Origin: Paramacrobiotus metropolitanus
Lineage: Eukaryota; Tardigrada; Eutardigrada; Parachela; Macrobiotidae
Reading direction: 5' to 3'
Assembly (NCBI RefSeq): GCF_019649055.1
Contig: NW_026570286.1
Span: 62,001 to 126,000, forward strand
Length of the DNA: 64,000 bases
How positions within the stretch are numbered: position 1 is the stretch's first letter; each line of letters opens with the position of its first letter. Below, piece after piece: positions 37,501 to 51,400 of this stretch. A model generated the notes under the pieces. That model was not told the origin of the DNA. It ran no database searches and saw only the letters and a list, made by a program, of their open reading frames with translations. The position numbers and the translations under genes are program-made.

Positions 37501-40500
37501 GCAGCTTCTTGGCGAAACCAGTACACCACTCCCATCGATGGCGCCGCAAATACCCGTTACCGGCGCCGGCGGGGGTGGGCAGGCCGAAGTAACCACACAA
37601 ATGCCACTGGCTACAACAGCTACCACTGGCGCTGGTACAACAAGCACACGGCCGTCGATCAACATCGATATCAACATTAATTTAGGAGGGCCGACCAATG
37701 CCAGTGGTACCAATGTTAGTAACGCTTCGGTATCGGCACCACCTGGAAGTGGGGGCGCAGGGAATAATAACGTGCCGATTTCAGTTACCACCGCTCCTGC
37801 GCCACTAGCCACAACGCTTGCGCCGGCTTCAATGGCCACCACAATGCCTGCTGCATCGGCTACTCAACCAAATAACCCACAAATGCCACCATCATCCGGC
37901 GCCACCGGTGGTAATAGTGGAACCCAAGTGCTCTGTTTTTCCATTCCTAACGAATTAATTGCTCAACTGCTAGCTGCTGCTGCTAATCTGGGGGTGTCGT
38001 CAATAACCATGCCTAAGTCGGAACAGCCGGCGGTACCACCACGGGCAACCATCACACCGTCACCCACGCCGCCACCGCAGTTACCACCGCAAAACCCTCC
38101 GCCGGGTCCGGCAGTGAATTCGGAAGGCGGTAACGTGGGCAGCGAAACCGTGGTTAATGAAGAACTAATACCGATTGTTACCATCAACCCAGGGGCGGTG
38201 GCACCAGCCGCCACTCCGTTACCACACGCTCTCGTGACCAATCCACCTGTTTTGCTTCCCGCCACCACGGCCATGCCGCCGTCTTATTATGCCACCCTGG
38301 GACCGTACGGTGCTGGATCGTACGGTGTCTTCCCGGCTGTAGCGCAGGCTACCACCACCCAGATGGTCCCGGTAGCGCCAGCTGGTCCGGTGGTCCGCGT
38401 GGAAGGCGGTGTGGTGGCACCTTCTCCATCCAACGCCAATCCCTTTCCGGTTATGCAACCGCAACAATCCGAGACGGTTAATAATCCTGGAACTGTAGCC
38501 CCTGCGGTGACCGTTCCACCTGTTGCTGTTGTCACTACCATGGCTACTGTGCCGCCAGTGCGGGCCCAGGTCACACTAGCACCTGTATACCCAGCTCCAG
38601 CAGCAAATAATTATGCCAACGCAAACCAGGGTATGTATTAAACACTACTTTACGGTATAACACATACGTACGTCCCGTGACATTTATCTATGTTTATGGG
38701 CAGTCAGTGAATTTTTGTGCAAGCCGTATACACAACAGCTGCCATCCATATAAGGGAACCTCAAAATTAGTGACCTTTATCCATATACAAGCTCGCAGTA
38801 TTTTTTATAGAAATTAATGTCTACCTTAGGTTATAATGGATATCCGTACGCAGTCAGACCGCCATCCGCTTATGCCGCAGCTCCACCCGCCGTTCCAGTA
38901 CGACTAGCCGCGTCGTCCATATCCTTCCCGGCATACATTCCGTCACCGAATGGTAATGGCTACGTTCAGGCAATGGTGCAGCCAGTACCCTATTATACGT
39001 TCCCATCGGCGACACAGAACAGAATGGACAACAATATTGTTGCCTCCCGAGACGGCATGTCGCAATCTTTACTGCTAAATAATGCCAGCACCAGTGGGAT
39101 GACCAATCGGGCGCTAGATGCAGTGCTTCCGTCTACTTCTACTGATGCAAATGAGTTCCTGCAGGCAATCTGCAACAATGCTGAATTTTGCCGGATGCCG
39201 CTACGCTTACCAATGATGGATTATTGCATATATTTACTGGTATGTTTAGTTAAAGGTGATTATTTTTACAGGTGGGTCATTAGAGTGCACGCACTACTGC
39301 TGCAAGTGCTGCGTAGTTATGGACCACTTAAGCACGTACTATTAACATATTATAAAAAAATATTTTATAAGAATTCTGTTCAGGGTTTTTATACAGTACA
39401 ATAATCGACGTTTTTCTGTAGGCGATAAGGTACTCAAGATCAACCGGGTCGTGTCCGAGCCAAACGATGCCGCCAATATTAACGCTCAAGTTCAGCTACT
39501 TCATCAAGCCTGGCCAGGCATCAAAGAGGGAGATGTAACGGGAAGAATAACTGCAGCGGCAACGAGGGCTGACGGGACAACATTTCTTTTTTCGGTAAGC
39601 AAAAAAACCACTATTCTTGAAATGGGTCAATTTACCAATTCACCATTAGCGTTGGTATAAAGCGAGCAATTTTAAATAGAACGTTGGTATATTTGCTGCT
39701 TCGGTTTCTTATCGATCTTAAACAAAAAGGTTTTCGCTCCATGATTATTTATTAATTACTCATATAATCATACGTTTACACTCCTGATCAAACAATCTTA
39801 ACCTACCTGCGAAGTATGTATTTACGTTTACCGGCTAAACAAACGGGTAACAGTAACAAAATTTAATTACTGTCCAGACTACCGATTTGCATGTAGTTGA
39901 TTATTTTGTTGCTTACAGGATGGAAAATACTGGAAGTTTGACCAAAATTATCAGATGGCCAGTGACTCACCAAAACACCTCGATGCCGGATTTCCTGGGA
40001 GCAAAGCGGTTTGATACCGTTTACCATGACCCGCTTTCCGGCGACTTAAATTTTGTTGATGGTATAAAGAACTTCTAAATTTTTTAGTATAACTAAAGGT
40101 CTGCAAAAGGTTAATAGTAAGGCTCATTTGACCATGCGGTTGGTAAAAGCAGCGGAAAGGAAACCCAAGTGTCTTGGAGACGCCTACTGGAGCTGAGTGG
40201 TGAAGCAATTATCGTAATTATATTCGTATTACAGGAGGAACCTACTCAGCGTTCAATCATAAACGTTTCCCGCCGTTTCGCGGTCCATTTGATCTGCGGA
40301 GTAGCGAGAATGCTGACCAGCTGCCGGCTGGAGTGAAAATCGATGCCGCCTTTACCGAAGGCTCGGATGTGTATTTTATTATGGGCCGTCCCACTATGGT
40401 CTACCGGCTACGAGTAGCAGTCCGGCCGGCGTGGCCAGGACCACGATTACCGAATGTCGATACTTTAAGAAAGGTACACTGGAATTAGTACCCATTTACC

Positions 40501-40605
40501 AGATTTTACTGTATTCACAAATACCTTACTGCTTTCTGTTTGTTTCAGTTCGAACTTATTCCCCAATACCCTAAACCGTTCCGGTCAATATTACCATGTA
40601 GTTGA
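34600..40605 (+). CDS. Secreted mucin-like protein with hemopexin repeats
   Basis: Signal-peptide exon (34600-34807; hydrophobic run ending near RIYAQD), then a very long repetitive exon (35349-38630), then exons 38830-39256, 39421-39597, about 39919-40058, 40237-40474 and 40549-40605. The long exon has three zones: Thr/Ser/Ala/Gly/Val-rich with repeated TTVSG (to about 36230); Asn/Gln/Pro/Gly-rich with repeats such as GNQPNVPFNNN (to about 37300); and Pro/Ala/Thr/Val-rich. The C-terminal part carries hemopexin-type blades: CLVKGDKVLKINR, ITAAATRADGTTFLFS plus DGKYWKFDQNYQ, RFDTVYHDPLSGDLNFVDG, and KIDAAFTEGSDVYFIMG. A mucin stalk plus hemopexin domain resembles proteoglycan-4 (lubricin) in layout, not necessarily by descent. 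The reading frame changes at about 36965, 37175, 37380 and 40000, so the gene is not open as sequenced. No protease domain is present, which argues against an MMP. Confidence 0.65.
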
Positions 40606-43156
40606 TTTTTTTGTACGACACAGATTCTGTTGATTTTGGTTTGTATTTGATTGATGGGTTTGTTGATGCGGAAAACTTTCTAAATCGATGATTTCAACTA
40701 AATTCGGATGGTAAATAAAGATGGACACGAGACGTGAATTAAGCAGTAGTGCCCAGTTTGGCCGGTGAAATTACGGTAATCGTTAAACGCGATCCGGTAT
40801 AGCTGCGAATATGTGCTGATTGCTGCAATTACGCAAAGGTCATTCCGCAGCGTTTACAGTATAATCGCATACACTTAACAACAATTACCTGTATGCAGCG
40901 TTTTCCGTTTCATATCATAATCGCATACAAAGAATACACACGCACATACATCGTCTGGAGCATATGTCCATATGTGAAGCTAAATCGCAAATAAGGAAAA
41001 ATGGGACAATCGATTCGGCCGTTCGCCGGTATACTGTATATATATCCGCGGCGCGGGGTTGTAGTACAATCATCGGCTCAACAATTCCTCTGATGTGTAA
41101 TTGTGCATTGATGCCTGGGCGAGTATATGCGGGCATAGTATATAATACAGTGCATGTGTCGGCATCTACGTAGCCGGTTGTGAACAATCGTATACAGCGA
41201 CGCGGAGGGAAGAACTCTCATGGTGGGCTCAAGTTGGCCAAAGATCCGTACACACTGCACACTGGATGGGATAGACATATATGTATCTACATGCAGATTC
41301 CCATCGGTCCCATCCGATTTGGCCCGGCTACAAGAGGCCACTTATCCGCTAACTAGCCATTTCACTGTCCCCCTTTTCCCCAGTCGTCTCACGATGGCGC
41401 AGTGCTTTCTTTAACAATTATCACTCCATTGCGCACCACGCGTGCTTCAATTCGGTTATATAGCGTCGAACATCAACAGTAACCTTAAGTGTCGGCGGCG
41501 GTAGTATTGCGGGAACATTTCATCTGATCAACAACATTTTATGGTCAATGGTTATGACTTGTATGCGGCGCTCCCTGGGGAATTAATAGCCTGTTTTCAT
41601 TTGCCCGGTGCATTAAAGGTGATGGAATCCGACAGGTAATATAAGTGCTGCATTTGCTTTTTATGAATACATCCTTAAATGTTTTTGGACGACGCACGTC
41701 GTGCATCGTTTGTAATATGACCAGTAAAAAAAACCCATCGATGCCGCCGCTGAGGCCACGCCCAGTCAATCGTCCAACTGGTGTGATAAAATAGATTAGC
41801 CTAATTGTCCCATAATGACGCCCGAACGCCGGCTGCTGTATGTTAGGGAATACGCTGACTAAATCCGACCGGCTCTAATACGCCGCTTTAGACAGGATAT
41901 CCGTCGTCTTTGTTGGATGATCGCTGTTACACAGAAGCGGGATTGACGATATCCATCTGACTAACCGCTGACATGATGTAGGATTTTTGATGAAATTATG
42001 TTCGCTTACATGTATCGCAAGAACATTTCCCATTTATTGTGCATGTAGAAATATTACAAAATATGAACTAAATTTTAATTCTGAGAAAGCGTTTTGTTCA
42101 ACTGATTTGTTTTATGATAAGTAGAAGGTCTCTCAAATCTGGAACGAAAATAAAGGAAAATCGATCGTGTATTATATGAGTAATAAGACCTGTAAACTGC
42201 GATTACGCAGTAACATTTTACGGGTGTAAAACAGTGCGATACTCGTATTTAATACGCCCCGCAAATGTTTACAGCCTTTGTCATCAAATTCTGTTCTTAG
42301 GACGCATTTCGTGCGGCATATCCACAATTATAACAATATCTGCCACATGCGTCGTGCGTATTAAATTTTGTACTTCGAAAAAAAGTCGTAATTAAATAAC
42401 CTGGAGTAAAACTTTTAGCACTTAATAATATATGTTTATTATGTTGAATTTATAGCTTTAACCAAGCCCAATGTTTTCACGGAGCTGAATTGTGCCATTT
42501 TAGCATACATTTTTGCAGCCATTTGTCATTAATTACACCCCTTACTAAATGCGCGTATAATTTGCAAAATATCTGAAAAAATGTAACTTTCTGATTACTG
42601 AGTTGGATATAAAAGATGAAGTTATCGTTAATTCGCCTTTACGCAAGACTGATTATCTGATACCAGCGTGATTGATAATGTGCGATTGGTCCTTACCAGA
42701 AATGTCAACAACGCTTTCTTTTTCGATAACAATGCTATCAGAAAGACCCTGTTTGGTAGCATGTCAACACGAAATACAGTTTTGATGACTTAACGTGTAA
42801 TATTTCTCTAAGATTAATGTAGCCACACGTACACATATAGATATTCATGGTAATTGATAATGCCGATTTAGCTGCTTAACTGCCTTAACATGCTTTTTGC
42901 TTGCGTGCAGTCTTTCCTCTGTTTTCCAGCCATATCCATTAGCATTTTGGCTTAATCCAACCGGAAGTGCTGAAGAACAGCAGCTTGACAATTCTCCGGC
43001 ATTCCTTCCTGTTAGAAGGTTATATGCACAGTTGCATCTAACGATCTGTTGCGATAATCTGCCTAATGCACCAAAATCCCGGCACTGCATATATATACGA
43101 GTGCATCAGGTGTAATTGTGGGTTATAGCGTGGATGCTGCAACTGGATGAGCCAAT
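40606..43156. other. 2.5-kb intergenic region
   Basis: Mostly AT-rich, with a more GC-rich patch at about 40900-41420. I see no exon, RNA gene or element. Minus-strand frame 41545-41769 has no recognisable content. Confidence 0.45.
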
Positions 43157-46100
43157 ATGCCGCTGGGCAAATCGCGAACCTGCTTACTGACAGCCGGCAT
43201 TCTGGAGGTGCTATATGGATTAACATTTGTTTGCATGGGCGTGGCCTGCCAGTATCTGGCCGCCGCGGCCGGCACCGGCACGGAGAACGGTGTTAATAGT
43301 CAGGTGTTTGGCGGTGGTGCCGGGGCAGCCTCCTCCAGCCATCTGTCCAATATGCCCCATTGGCAGATCAATGAACTACTGGCGGATCAGTCCCCGCACA
43401 CCGTGCAGGACCGGCAACCTGTTAGACGCGACAACTCCTTTGTTACTGCATCCACCACCCGGAAGGATGCTGCAGGCAGGTTACAGTTGTCTATTGTTTA
43501 TACTAAAAATATTAATTTTTACTTTCTGTTACAACAGCATCAAACCGTGCTTGGAAAAAACTTTTGCTGCATATCGAGCAAGACAACAGTATAACAATGT
43601 CCTAATATTAACATCGAATGTTATGAAAGAATCGAGTGAATATAATGTACCTATCCATATTCGAAGCATGCCGAATTAAGGATAACAAATATTTGACTGG
43701 CAGTACTAGTGCAATGGACAGACTCGATGTTAATATTTTTGACAGCAGTGTTGTTTTCTAAATCATTTTTCTGGATATCTTTGTTGGTAAATCGGTAGGG
43801 TTATAACAATGATTTCAGAGCGCAATTTATGAAACTGTTTATTGTTTCAGTTTGCAACTTTGCACAGTATGAATCTGCTATTGTGTACATAATAAAACTT
43901 ACATACATACTCATGTATAAAGACTAGAACTTTCAGATTTTGAAATTTGTGAAAGATAGAATATATATACTTGCATGTGGGCTGTATGCCGGAACGTACT
44001 GGAAGTAAACATTTGTGATCTGTGTCCAGTTTTTTGTCGTGCGGCATTTAACGAAATATCGTGCGTAATTTTATTAAAAAACGACCCAGAAGCAGCTACA
44101 TTATACTATGGTGTCCGATGTATTTAATTTGTTACCCTAATCATTTAATTTGTTTAAAGATTGCATAATGTAAATAATTTAACATGGTCTGTATTTAAAC
44201 AGAACCGGGAATTTGGCTGGCCATCTTATACACATTAACCGGCTTCCTGGCGATTATCGTCGGACAAGAAAGGGACCGCATTATCCCGCTGCTGCACACC
44301 GTCCTTGCCTTGATTTGCATTGCCTGGGCCCCACTCATGTCAGTACACTGTAGTTGTACTGCATCACAAACACAAACATAACCCCAAAATGCATTCCTTG
44401 TTGATTCAGCTCGATTATAATCCTTCATCTGATAATCCACAATTTCCAATTCTAGGTTCGAATTGTTGTACTTACTAATCCGGCCGTCCTCTATCTATGC
44501 CTACAGTTTCTTGTATGAGATGGATTTAATCACTTCGCAAAAGCACTGGGCGGCCTACATTGTGTCCATCTGCATAGTTGTTGCCGGATCAGCGCTGTAT
44601 CTTTTTAGGTACCAGTACTTATGAGTATGAGATAATGCCATAACAGACAAATGTTTACAAATATTTTATTTTTATGATTTTTTTAGTAAGTAATCTATGT
44701 AAGTAAACGCTGTTTTAGCTCATGCACAATGCACATGCACTAATATTTTACTGTGCCTATTATCTCGCAATCCACATTATTCTACAAAGTATTATATGTA
44801 TGCCGTAGAACGTTTGACGCTTACCGATTAGCTTATCCTTTTGGAAGTTGAATCGTAAATAACCTTTAAACAAGACGTGTTTATACTTTCCGTCTTCAGT
44901 AATATGCACTTCCATGATATCATTATAAATCATTTAATCTACTATAGCTTATCAAACAGAACGGAGAATCACAAAAATCTATGTACGTGTTAATGCAATG
45001 CTTAAGTTAAATTTATTTTTGTTATCTATAAAATTCTTTGTATGAAGTGTCTAATGAAGTTTGATTAATTGTCTAATGAAATGCAGTTCTTGTGAAATTA
45101 ATCTATCCAGTCTTTTGCATTACCAAACGTAAAACTTGTCTTAATAAAGCACTCATGTTCCTAGAAATTTAATTTACCTGCAGATGTTGTATTGTTATAG
45201 ATATGATTTTGTTTGTCAATGGTTACAGTGCGGCGTTAGCAGCTTATCAGTACGGCGTGCGCATTATTGAGCGCTCCAGCAGTCTGCCCGCTTCCGGATC
45301 CGGCCTAGTGCTGAATGCCAGTGCGACATCCACAAGCGCCACCGGAAACAAAGCTTCCTTGCGTTCAGCTGCTCATTCTCAGGTATCCCTTTCATCCCAT
45401 TGAAACTTAAACGAGACCACTTAAAGCCAGCCATGCATACCGACGTAATTTAGCCGCGTGTAGCAGTCCGTTAACTTACCGATTCAGACAATTGCTTTTT
45501 GACCTATATACAATCTGACGCGATGTCTCTTCACTGATTTCTCAAATCCAATAACAGCATCTACATTTATTTTAAGTGCCAAGAACACTCTTATTTACAA
45601 CGTTAATATGCATTTTCTTATGAATGAAACGTTTACGTCACTGCGGTAAAACACAATCTTACTGATTCTACGTATAAAATCTATATGTTCATAGAATCAT
45701 AAGACATCATTAAAATTTGTAGCCCTTATTTTATAGTATGCCACGAAACCGAAATTAAATAGTAAACGTAAGAAAATTTGCGAAAGAATTTTATTTTTTG
45801 AACGCCGTTATATGTACCGCATACATACTAAGGATGGATACTTTTATGAGCGCATAGTAGAAGCATACCGCTGCGCTGCTGGCAGGAGAAAATCTACCGG
45901 AAATCGGTCTGACTGCTGCTGTGATGAAGAGGTACATAGATTCTGCCTAATGTTTGGCACATGGCAATTTTCATGAACAACGCTGCACTGGATAATAATG
46001 ACGTAATGGGCAATGCTTGTCCAATTTATCAATGACTATCGAACTTCCGTGCAGCAGGATAACAGTGGTCTGTGTCCGTTAGATTGTAATGTGCGTAATA

Positions 46101-47480
46101 CATATTACACCCGATGGAAATGTTTGCCTATACATGCCACTCAAGCACTCTTCCCGCCGCTCATACAATCATATCGATCTTTAACTATTTTATATTCTGC
46201 TTAACCTAAATTCCCCCCACCAAAATACGCACACAGCAACTCTATAATGGGACACAGGGAAAACGCTTGAATTGGTTACAATGGTGTGCGGCATGTCAAG
46301 AAGTATCGTATTGGACCGTGTTGAATAAGATTGAGTAGCCGCCAAGATATAGTCGCCGCTTCCGATGAAGGCCCCGACAGCGTACTTGTTCGCATAAGCC
46401 GGTATGAGACGTAGTTGCGAGTAGTGAATCTTCGTGTCGATAGATGGATGATAATCAAATAAAATATTATCGATATTTCTATGTAAGTAGTATTTGTAGT
46501 ACAAATCGCTAAAGCGGTGTCTGTTTGGCTAACGATTTCTAATAGCCTCCATCTGTACCTGCAATTCTGTATTTTCTACTCGAGTATTTTTCTTAATTCC
46601 TGGAAATCCTCACAAACGTGCAGGTTTATTACCACTACTTACCGCTGTGCGCAGGTGTGTCCCGTCACGTATACTTCCGTTTGAACAATGGAAATCGTTC
46701 TAACTCTATGATATCGTGCAGTTATCTCAATAGAGCTTGTGACCTTTATATATGTGGTTGTAAAGCTGAACAGTTTTCTATTTCGAAGACTATATTCGTT
46801 AATTCAGTGTCTTCATGCACACAAGTTTTGCATATTAATCAGAGTTTGTCTTTTGCTGTTCTTTACAGTCTCAAAAACCGGAAGAACCAAAGCAAGTAAC
46901 AACAGCGCCCGCCAATCCAACCAGCAGCGCCCCCACTGCTACACCCGCTCCCGACGACCGACCGCAATCCAAACCCAAACCGAAGCCTCTTCACCAGCTC
47001 ACCCTGCCCCTGAACACCACCACCGACACCCTCCGTCCCGCCAGCACCGACCAACCGCCCTCACGTGACCGCACCGGTACCGAGGCGAAGTTCATCAAGC
47101 ATTCCCGTACCGACCTGCCCATCACCGGCAACACCTACGAACAGGACAACGGTCCCCAGCACACCACATCCACCTCGATGACCCTACCGCATTCGCATGG
47201 GAAAAACCCCTCGGACGGCCGGCAGTATCACACACTGAACCGGGACGACCGCGGACAGCGTTCCGCGTACGATTATAATCGCAATGATTACCGTGAGCAG
47301 CGGGATTATTCGTCGCGGTCGTTCCGTGATTCCGGGAGGGAGCGCGAACATGCCGGACAGTGGAGGAGGGATAAAGGTCACGAGTACAGTAATTCCTTAC
47401 GGAACAATCGCGGCGGTGGTGGAAAGGATGTATACGATTTTGGACCCTATTATGACGACTCTCAAGAGGCTGTTGTGTAA
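43157..47480 (+). CDS. Four-pass membrane protein, unknown family
   Basis: Five exons (43157-43475, 44203-44338, 44507-44608, 45229-45382, 46869-47480) join in phase to 440 residues if the first intron uses a GC donor. Membrane segments: LLTAGILEVLYGLTFVCMGV (residues about 10-30), IWLAILYTLTGFLAIIVG, IIPLLHTVLALICIAWAPLM, and AAYIVSICIVVAGSALYLF. A large Gly/Ala/Ser-rich loop lies between TM1 and TM2. The cytoplasmic tail (about 200 residues) is Pro/Thr-rich, then Arg/Asp/Tyr-rich (RDDRGQRSAYDYNRND) and ends DVYDFGPYYDDSQEAVV. The layout recalls MS4A/CD20-like or ENTREP-type tetraspans, but I cannot assign it. It lacks the tetraspanin CCG motif and the claudin signature. Confidence 0.75.
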
Positions 47481-48431
47481 AGGTTTTCAATGACGAACGA
47501 ATTACCATTTTTGTGTAGAATCACACTGCTAAATGTTCACAAACACATGAATGCATTTATGATTTTCAGTTTAAATTTTCATAATTTACGGATTTAGACG
47601 ATACGAGTGATGTAAGATAACAGAGAACTAGCAATAAGAATTGATACTGTATCACCTTTACGTTCCGACATTTAACAAGACATGCAGATGTTCTTTAGTC
47701 TATACTTATTAGATCGATCAAGTAAAATCATATACTTCTTTTTGTTATTTTGTCTTAAGGAAATTAATGGTATGACTCAGGCCACGAAATTCGCACTCGT
47801 CCTCTGGTTTTTGAAACGTTGCCTCCCTGGCAGGGAGTTCCTACTGCGTATTCGGTAGTTAAGTACTTATCCCGACTTTCCTATCTATGACTTTCCCGTA
47901 GCCAAAGACTCAAATCCAAAATTTAGTGGACGTACATAACAGCTTCTTTGCTAGCACACTGCTGTGAAAAACAGTCTTGTGCGGACCATGTATCATTGTA
48001 TCTACAGTAGTTTGATCGCATAATTTTGCCGAATTCCTACATTTGCATTTAAATAATGCTATTATTATTATTTATTTTTTAATGCTTATTGAAATTATTT
48101 CGAGAGTTTCAGGCTTTTAACGGCCACTTTAGGTAGCTTCCGGTTATAAGGCGGTCCGCGAAACTTCTATTGGCCGGTTGCTGCGTATTGCAATATACAT
48201 AATACAACGCGCTCAACAAGTGAACAAACTTTTGTTCACTTGTACGGAACAGCCGCTCCAGCCTTTATTTTTCACTCTGCAGTCTGAAACTGGCGTAAAA
48301 GTTGCGACTTGCGAACTCCGGAACTCGCAGGATTGTTGGTCCTTATTACAGCTTGCGTCTCCATTCGTGATAACTGATAACATTCCCTTTATTCAATATT
48401 TTATTCCCGTTTGCCAATTAATTGTGAAACA
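47481..48431. other. Intergenic upstream of TERT
   Basis: About 950 bp of AT-rich DNA. No gene, repeat or RNA template was recognised. Presumably holds the TERT promoter. Confidence 0.45.
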
Positions 48432-51400
48432 ATGGATATGGACGTTGAACAGCTGAGCAGCAGCTTGATAACAGACGACGAAGATACTCCGAAAAACCAG
48501 CGCACGATTCCGACGCAGCCCAATATCGACAAAAAGGACGGTGGAGAAAACCCAGAAAAGCGAAAGAATCCGCGACCTCCATGGGGTAATATCAACCATC
48601 CAGGACTGGCAACGGTATATCTGCCCCACAACCAGCTGGTCCATGAACCGCTGCGTCCTCTGCGTGTGCAGCTGCTTCCCAGCGAGGACCAGGCCAGCAA
48701 AGCCAGCGGGCCGTTTGGATGGAAGGGCTTGTTTGATGAGATCCAGCGTAAGCCGCAGCTGCAGCGGGAATTGAGCAGCATGATGGCCAAGATCATCCAG
48801 AGCGTTGACCGGACTCCTCCCTACAAGGTGCAAGCCAAATGGGCCCCCCTGCACTACATCGACGCCTGCTGGGACAATGGCCTCGTGCAGGAAGATCCGC
48901 AGGCAGCTGGACGGACAGTGGGTAAGTTTTTTTTTATTTTTGTACCATTCACAGCATCGCAAATCATTTGCATGTAAAACCTGGAGTGTTATGACTGCAT
49001 GGCACCGGTAGTGCAGTTCCCTAGTTCATTTTCTTTACGGATATTGTTACTATTATTATTGTATCATTGTATGTAACGTTTTGGACTTTTGGGACAACTG
49101 TAACACGTACTCGGATAGAAGCTAAAAATCACAATACGGAACGCATTAACAAAATTGCAGTTTATCTTTCAAAATGAATTTTACAATCTGCGCTGTTACA
49201 GTGTTACTGTATTTTTATTCTGTTTCCATACTCGTAGTGATCTTTCCAACTTTTGGTGAATTTTATTGCATATTTCGCTTTGTTTTATTCATTGTCCCAC
49301 CATGTTTCCAATGCTTTGCGGCGCCTTTGACGACAAAGGAGCCCCGAATACGTCGCCGGTGTTGTTTCTGCGCTGATCTGGGTCGGACAATTTTCTTTGT
49401 GAAACTGTTTTTTTAAAATTTAAAAAACCCTAAATTATTGTTAACATAACTTGGCCATTCTGCGCAGTGCGCATGTCTGCAATAGTGTCGCGGCACTGTC
49501 GGCTATTTTTAACTTGCTTTGTTGCAGACGAGTCGCTTGAATTTTCGGAGAACAAAACACCCCATAAGTCAAAAGCCGAAGAAGTTGGCAAAGAAGAAAA
49601 CCCACAACCAGCGTCTGCAAGCTTCACTCTCGAGAAAGCCTTGCGTCGTGAAGCTGCGTTGCTAAAACAGTTCAGGGAATTCGTGAGAAGCAAGCCGCTG
49701 GACGACGTCAATGTCTACCGGCTTGCCACACCGACCAATGATGTGCGCGTATACGTACAGGCGTATCTGTACGAGGTTCTGCCGTATAAGAAGATTTTTG
49801 GCGGTAATTACAACTGGAAGATATTTTGCCGCGGCCTCCATGACTACCTGGCGGTCGGCCGCGGGGAATTTATTTCCGTGTTGCATGTGATCGCTGGGAC
49901 GCGATTTAGCGATATCCCGTGGCTGAAACAGACGGATGCAGAGCGGAGTCAGTTGTTTTATGCGGGATTTATTTTCTGGGTTTATGATCGCCTGGTGAAT
50001 CCGTTGGTCAATCGACTGTATTACGTGACGTTGACCAATTTCCGGAGGAATGAATATGTTTTTTATCGACGGGAGATTTGGGATGAGTTAGTGCGTGCGG
50101 CGGTGCGAGAAAGAATTGATAAGAATTTTTGGGTGAAACTAGACATGCCCAGTCAGCACAGTGACGAGGAGCTTTTCCTGATGCGCCGTTCGGCAGTTTA
50201 TCGACCGCGATTTGTACCCAAGTAAAATACCATTATGTGATTATTTTTGAGACTTCTAAGGTTTTTGTGGTTAATTTGGTGTGTTGCCTAAAGTACGTAT
50301 TTATTGTTAGTTTACCAATAGAAAAATAGTAAAATAAACGTTATTGGTAAGTCTACTCGTGCGACTTCTGCGGAACGGGTTTAATTTTATTTTTTTTATT
50401 TGCCCAGGCCAAATGGGATCCGACCTCTTATGGTGCTTGATTCGTCATTCCCACAACTAGCCGAAGACGAGACGAAATGTCTTGCGTTGAAAAAAGTGAA
50501 ACTTGCAACCGACTGCTTGGCGGCGCGATATTTCGAGAAAGGCTTTGGTTGTCAGAGTGACAAAGACATCCAGGCTGTTTGGCAGAAATTTCGCGCTGAA
50601 CGACTGCAAAAACAGGACACCCGGCCTCTGCTGTTCCTTGCTTTCGATATTTCACGGGCTTATGAGTCAGTGAACACCGGTGCAATAAAGACCTTCTTCG
50701 AACAATTGTATGATAAATGCGAGAAGGATGGAATAAAAGCCGTCGCGGTGTATGACTTGTTCCGTGCAAATGCTGCTGCGGGAGAAGAATACCGCAAATC
50801 GTCCCCGCGATTTCGTGTGGTTATTCAGGGAGAACCGGTTGATGACTGCTGTCGGGGTTTAAAGCCACAAATACTGCCACTGGAGAGAGTTTTAAGTTCT
50901 GTGTTCCACTATATGAAAATACCCATTTTTAAGTACAAGGGAAATTGGTAAGAATAAGCAGATTTTGTGGTCGTGTGATTACTGTGACGCTCTTAAATTT
51001 GCTAGTCTGAACTGCACTAACAGTTAAGGGATTTGGCCCGGTACATAGCACCAAATTCGTGTACATACATGGGAACTTTCGCTGTCGCGCACTCTCGAAC
51101 ATGTTTTTCCATTGCTTTAAGGTATTTTGTAGCCAAAAGATTTGTATAAATAGGCGTGAAATCCGTTTCTGCGCGCAACATCCGGTACGGGAGATATGGC
51201 TGTTGGAAAATTCCAAAAAGTTTAAATGCATTCAGGTGTACCAAAAGTCTCATTATGGACCGATCCCTTTCAAATTTTCCAGGTAAATGCGCATGATCAT
51301 GAAGATCGTTCTTACAGCGATCCACTGTTCTAGCATGCTTTCCAAGTTTTAAAATGAATTTCAAAAATTTTAGAATTCATTTTAAAATTCGAAAAAAATC

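Noticed and set aside
40650-40675. gatgggttt resembling an invertebrate telomeric unit
   Set aside because: A single partial copy; no tandem array, so it is not an interstitial telomere.
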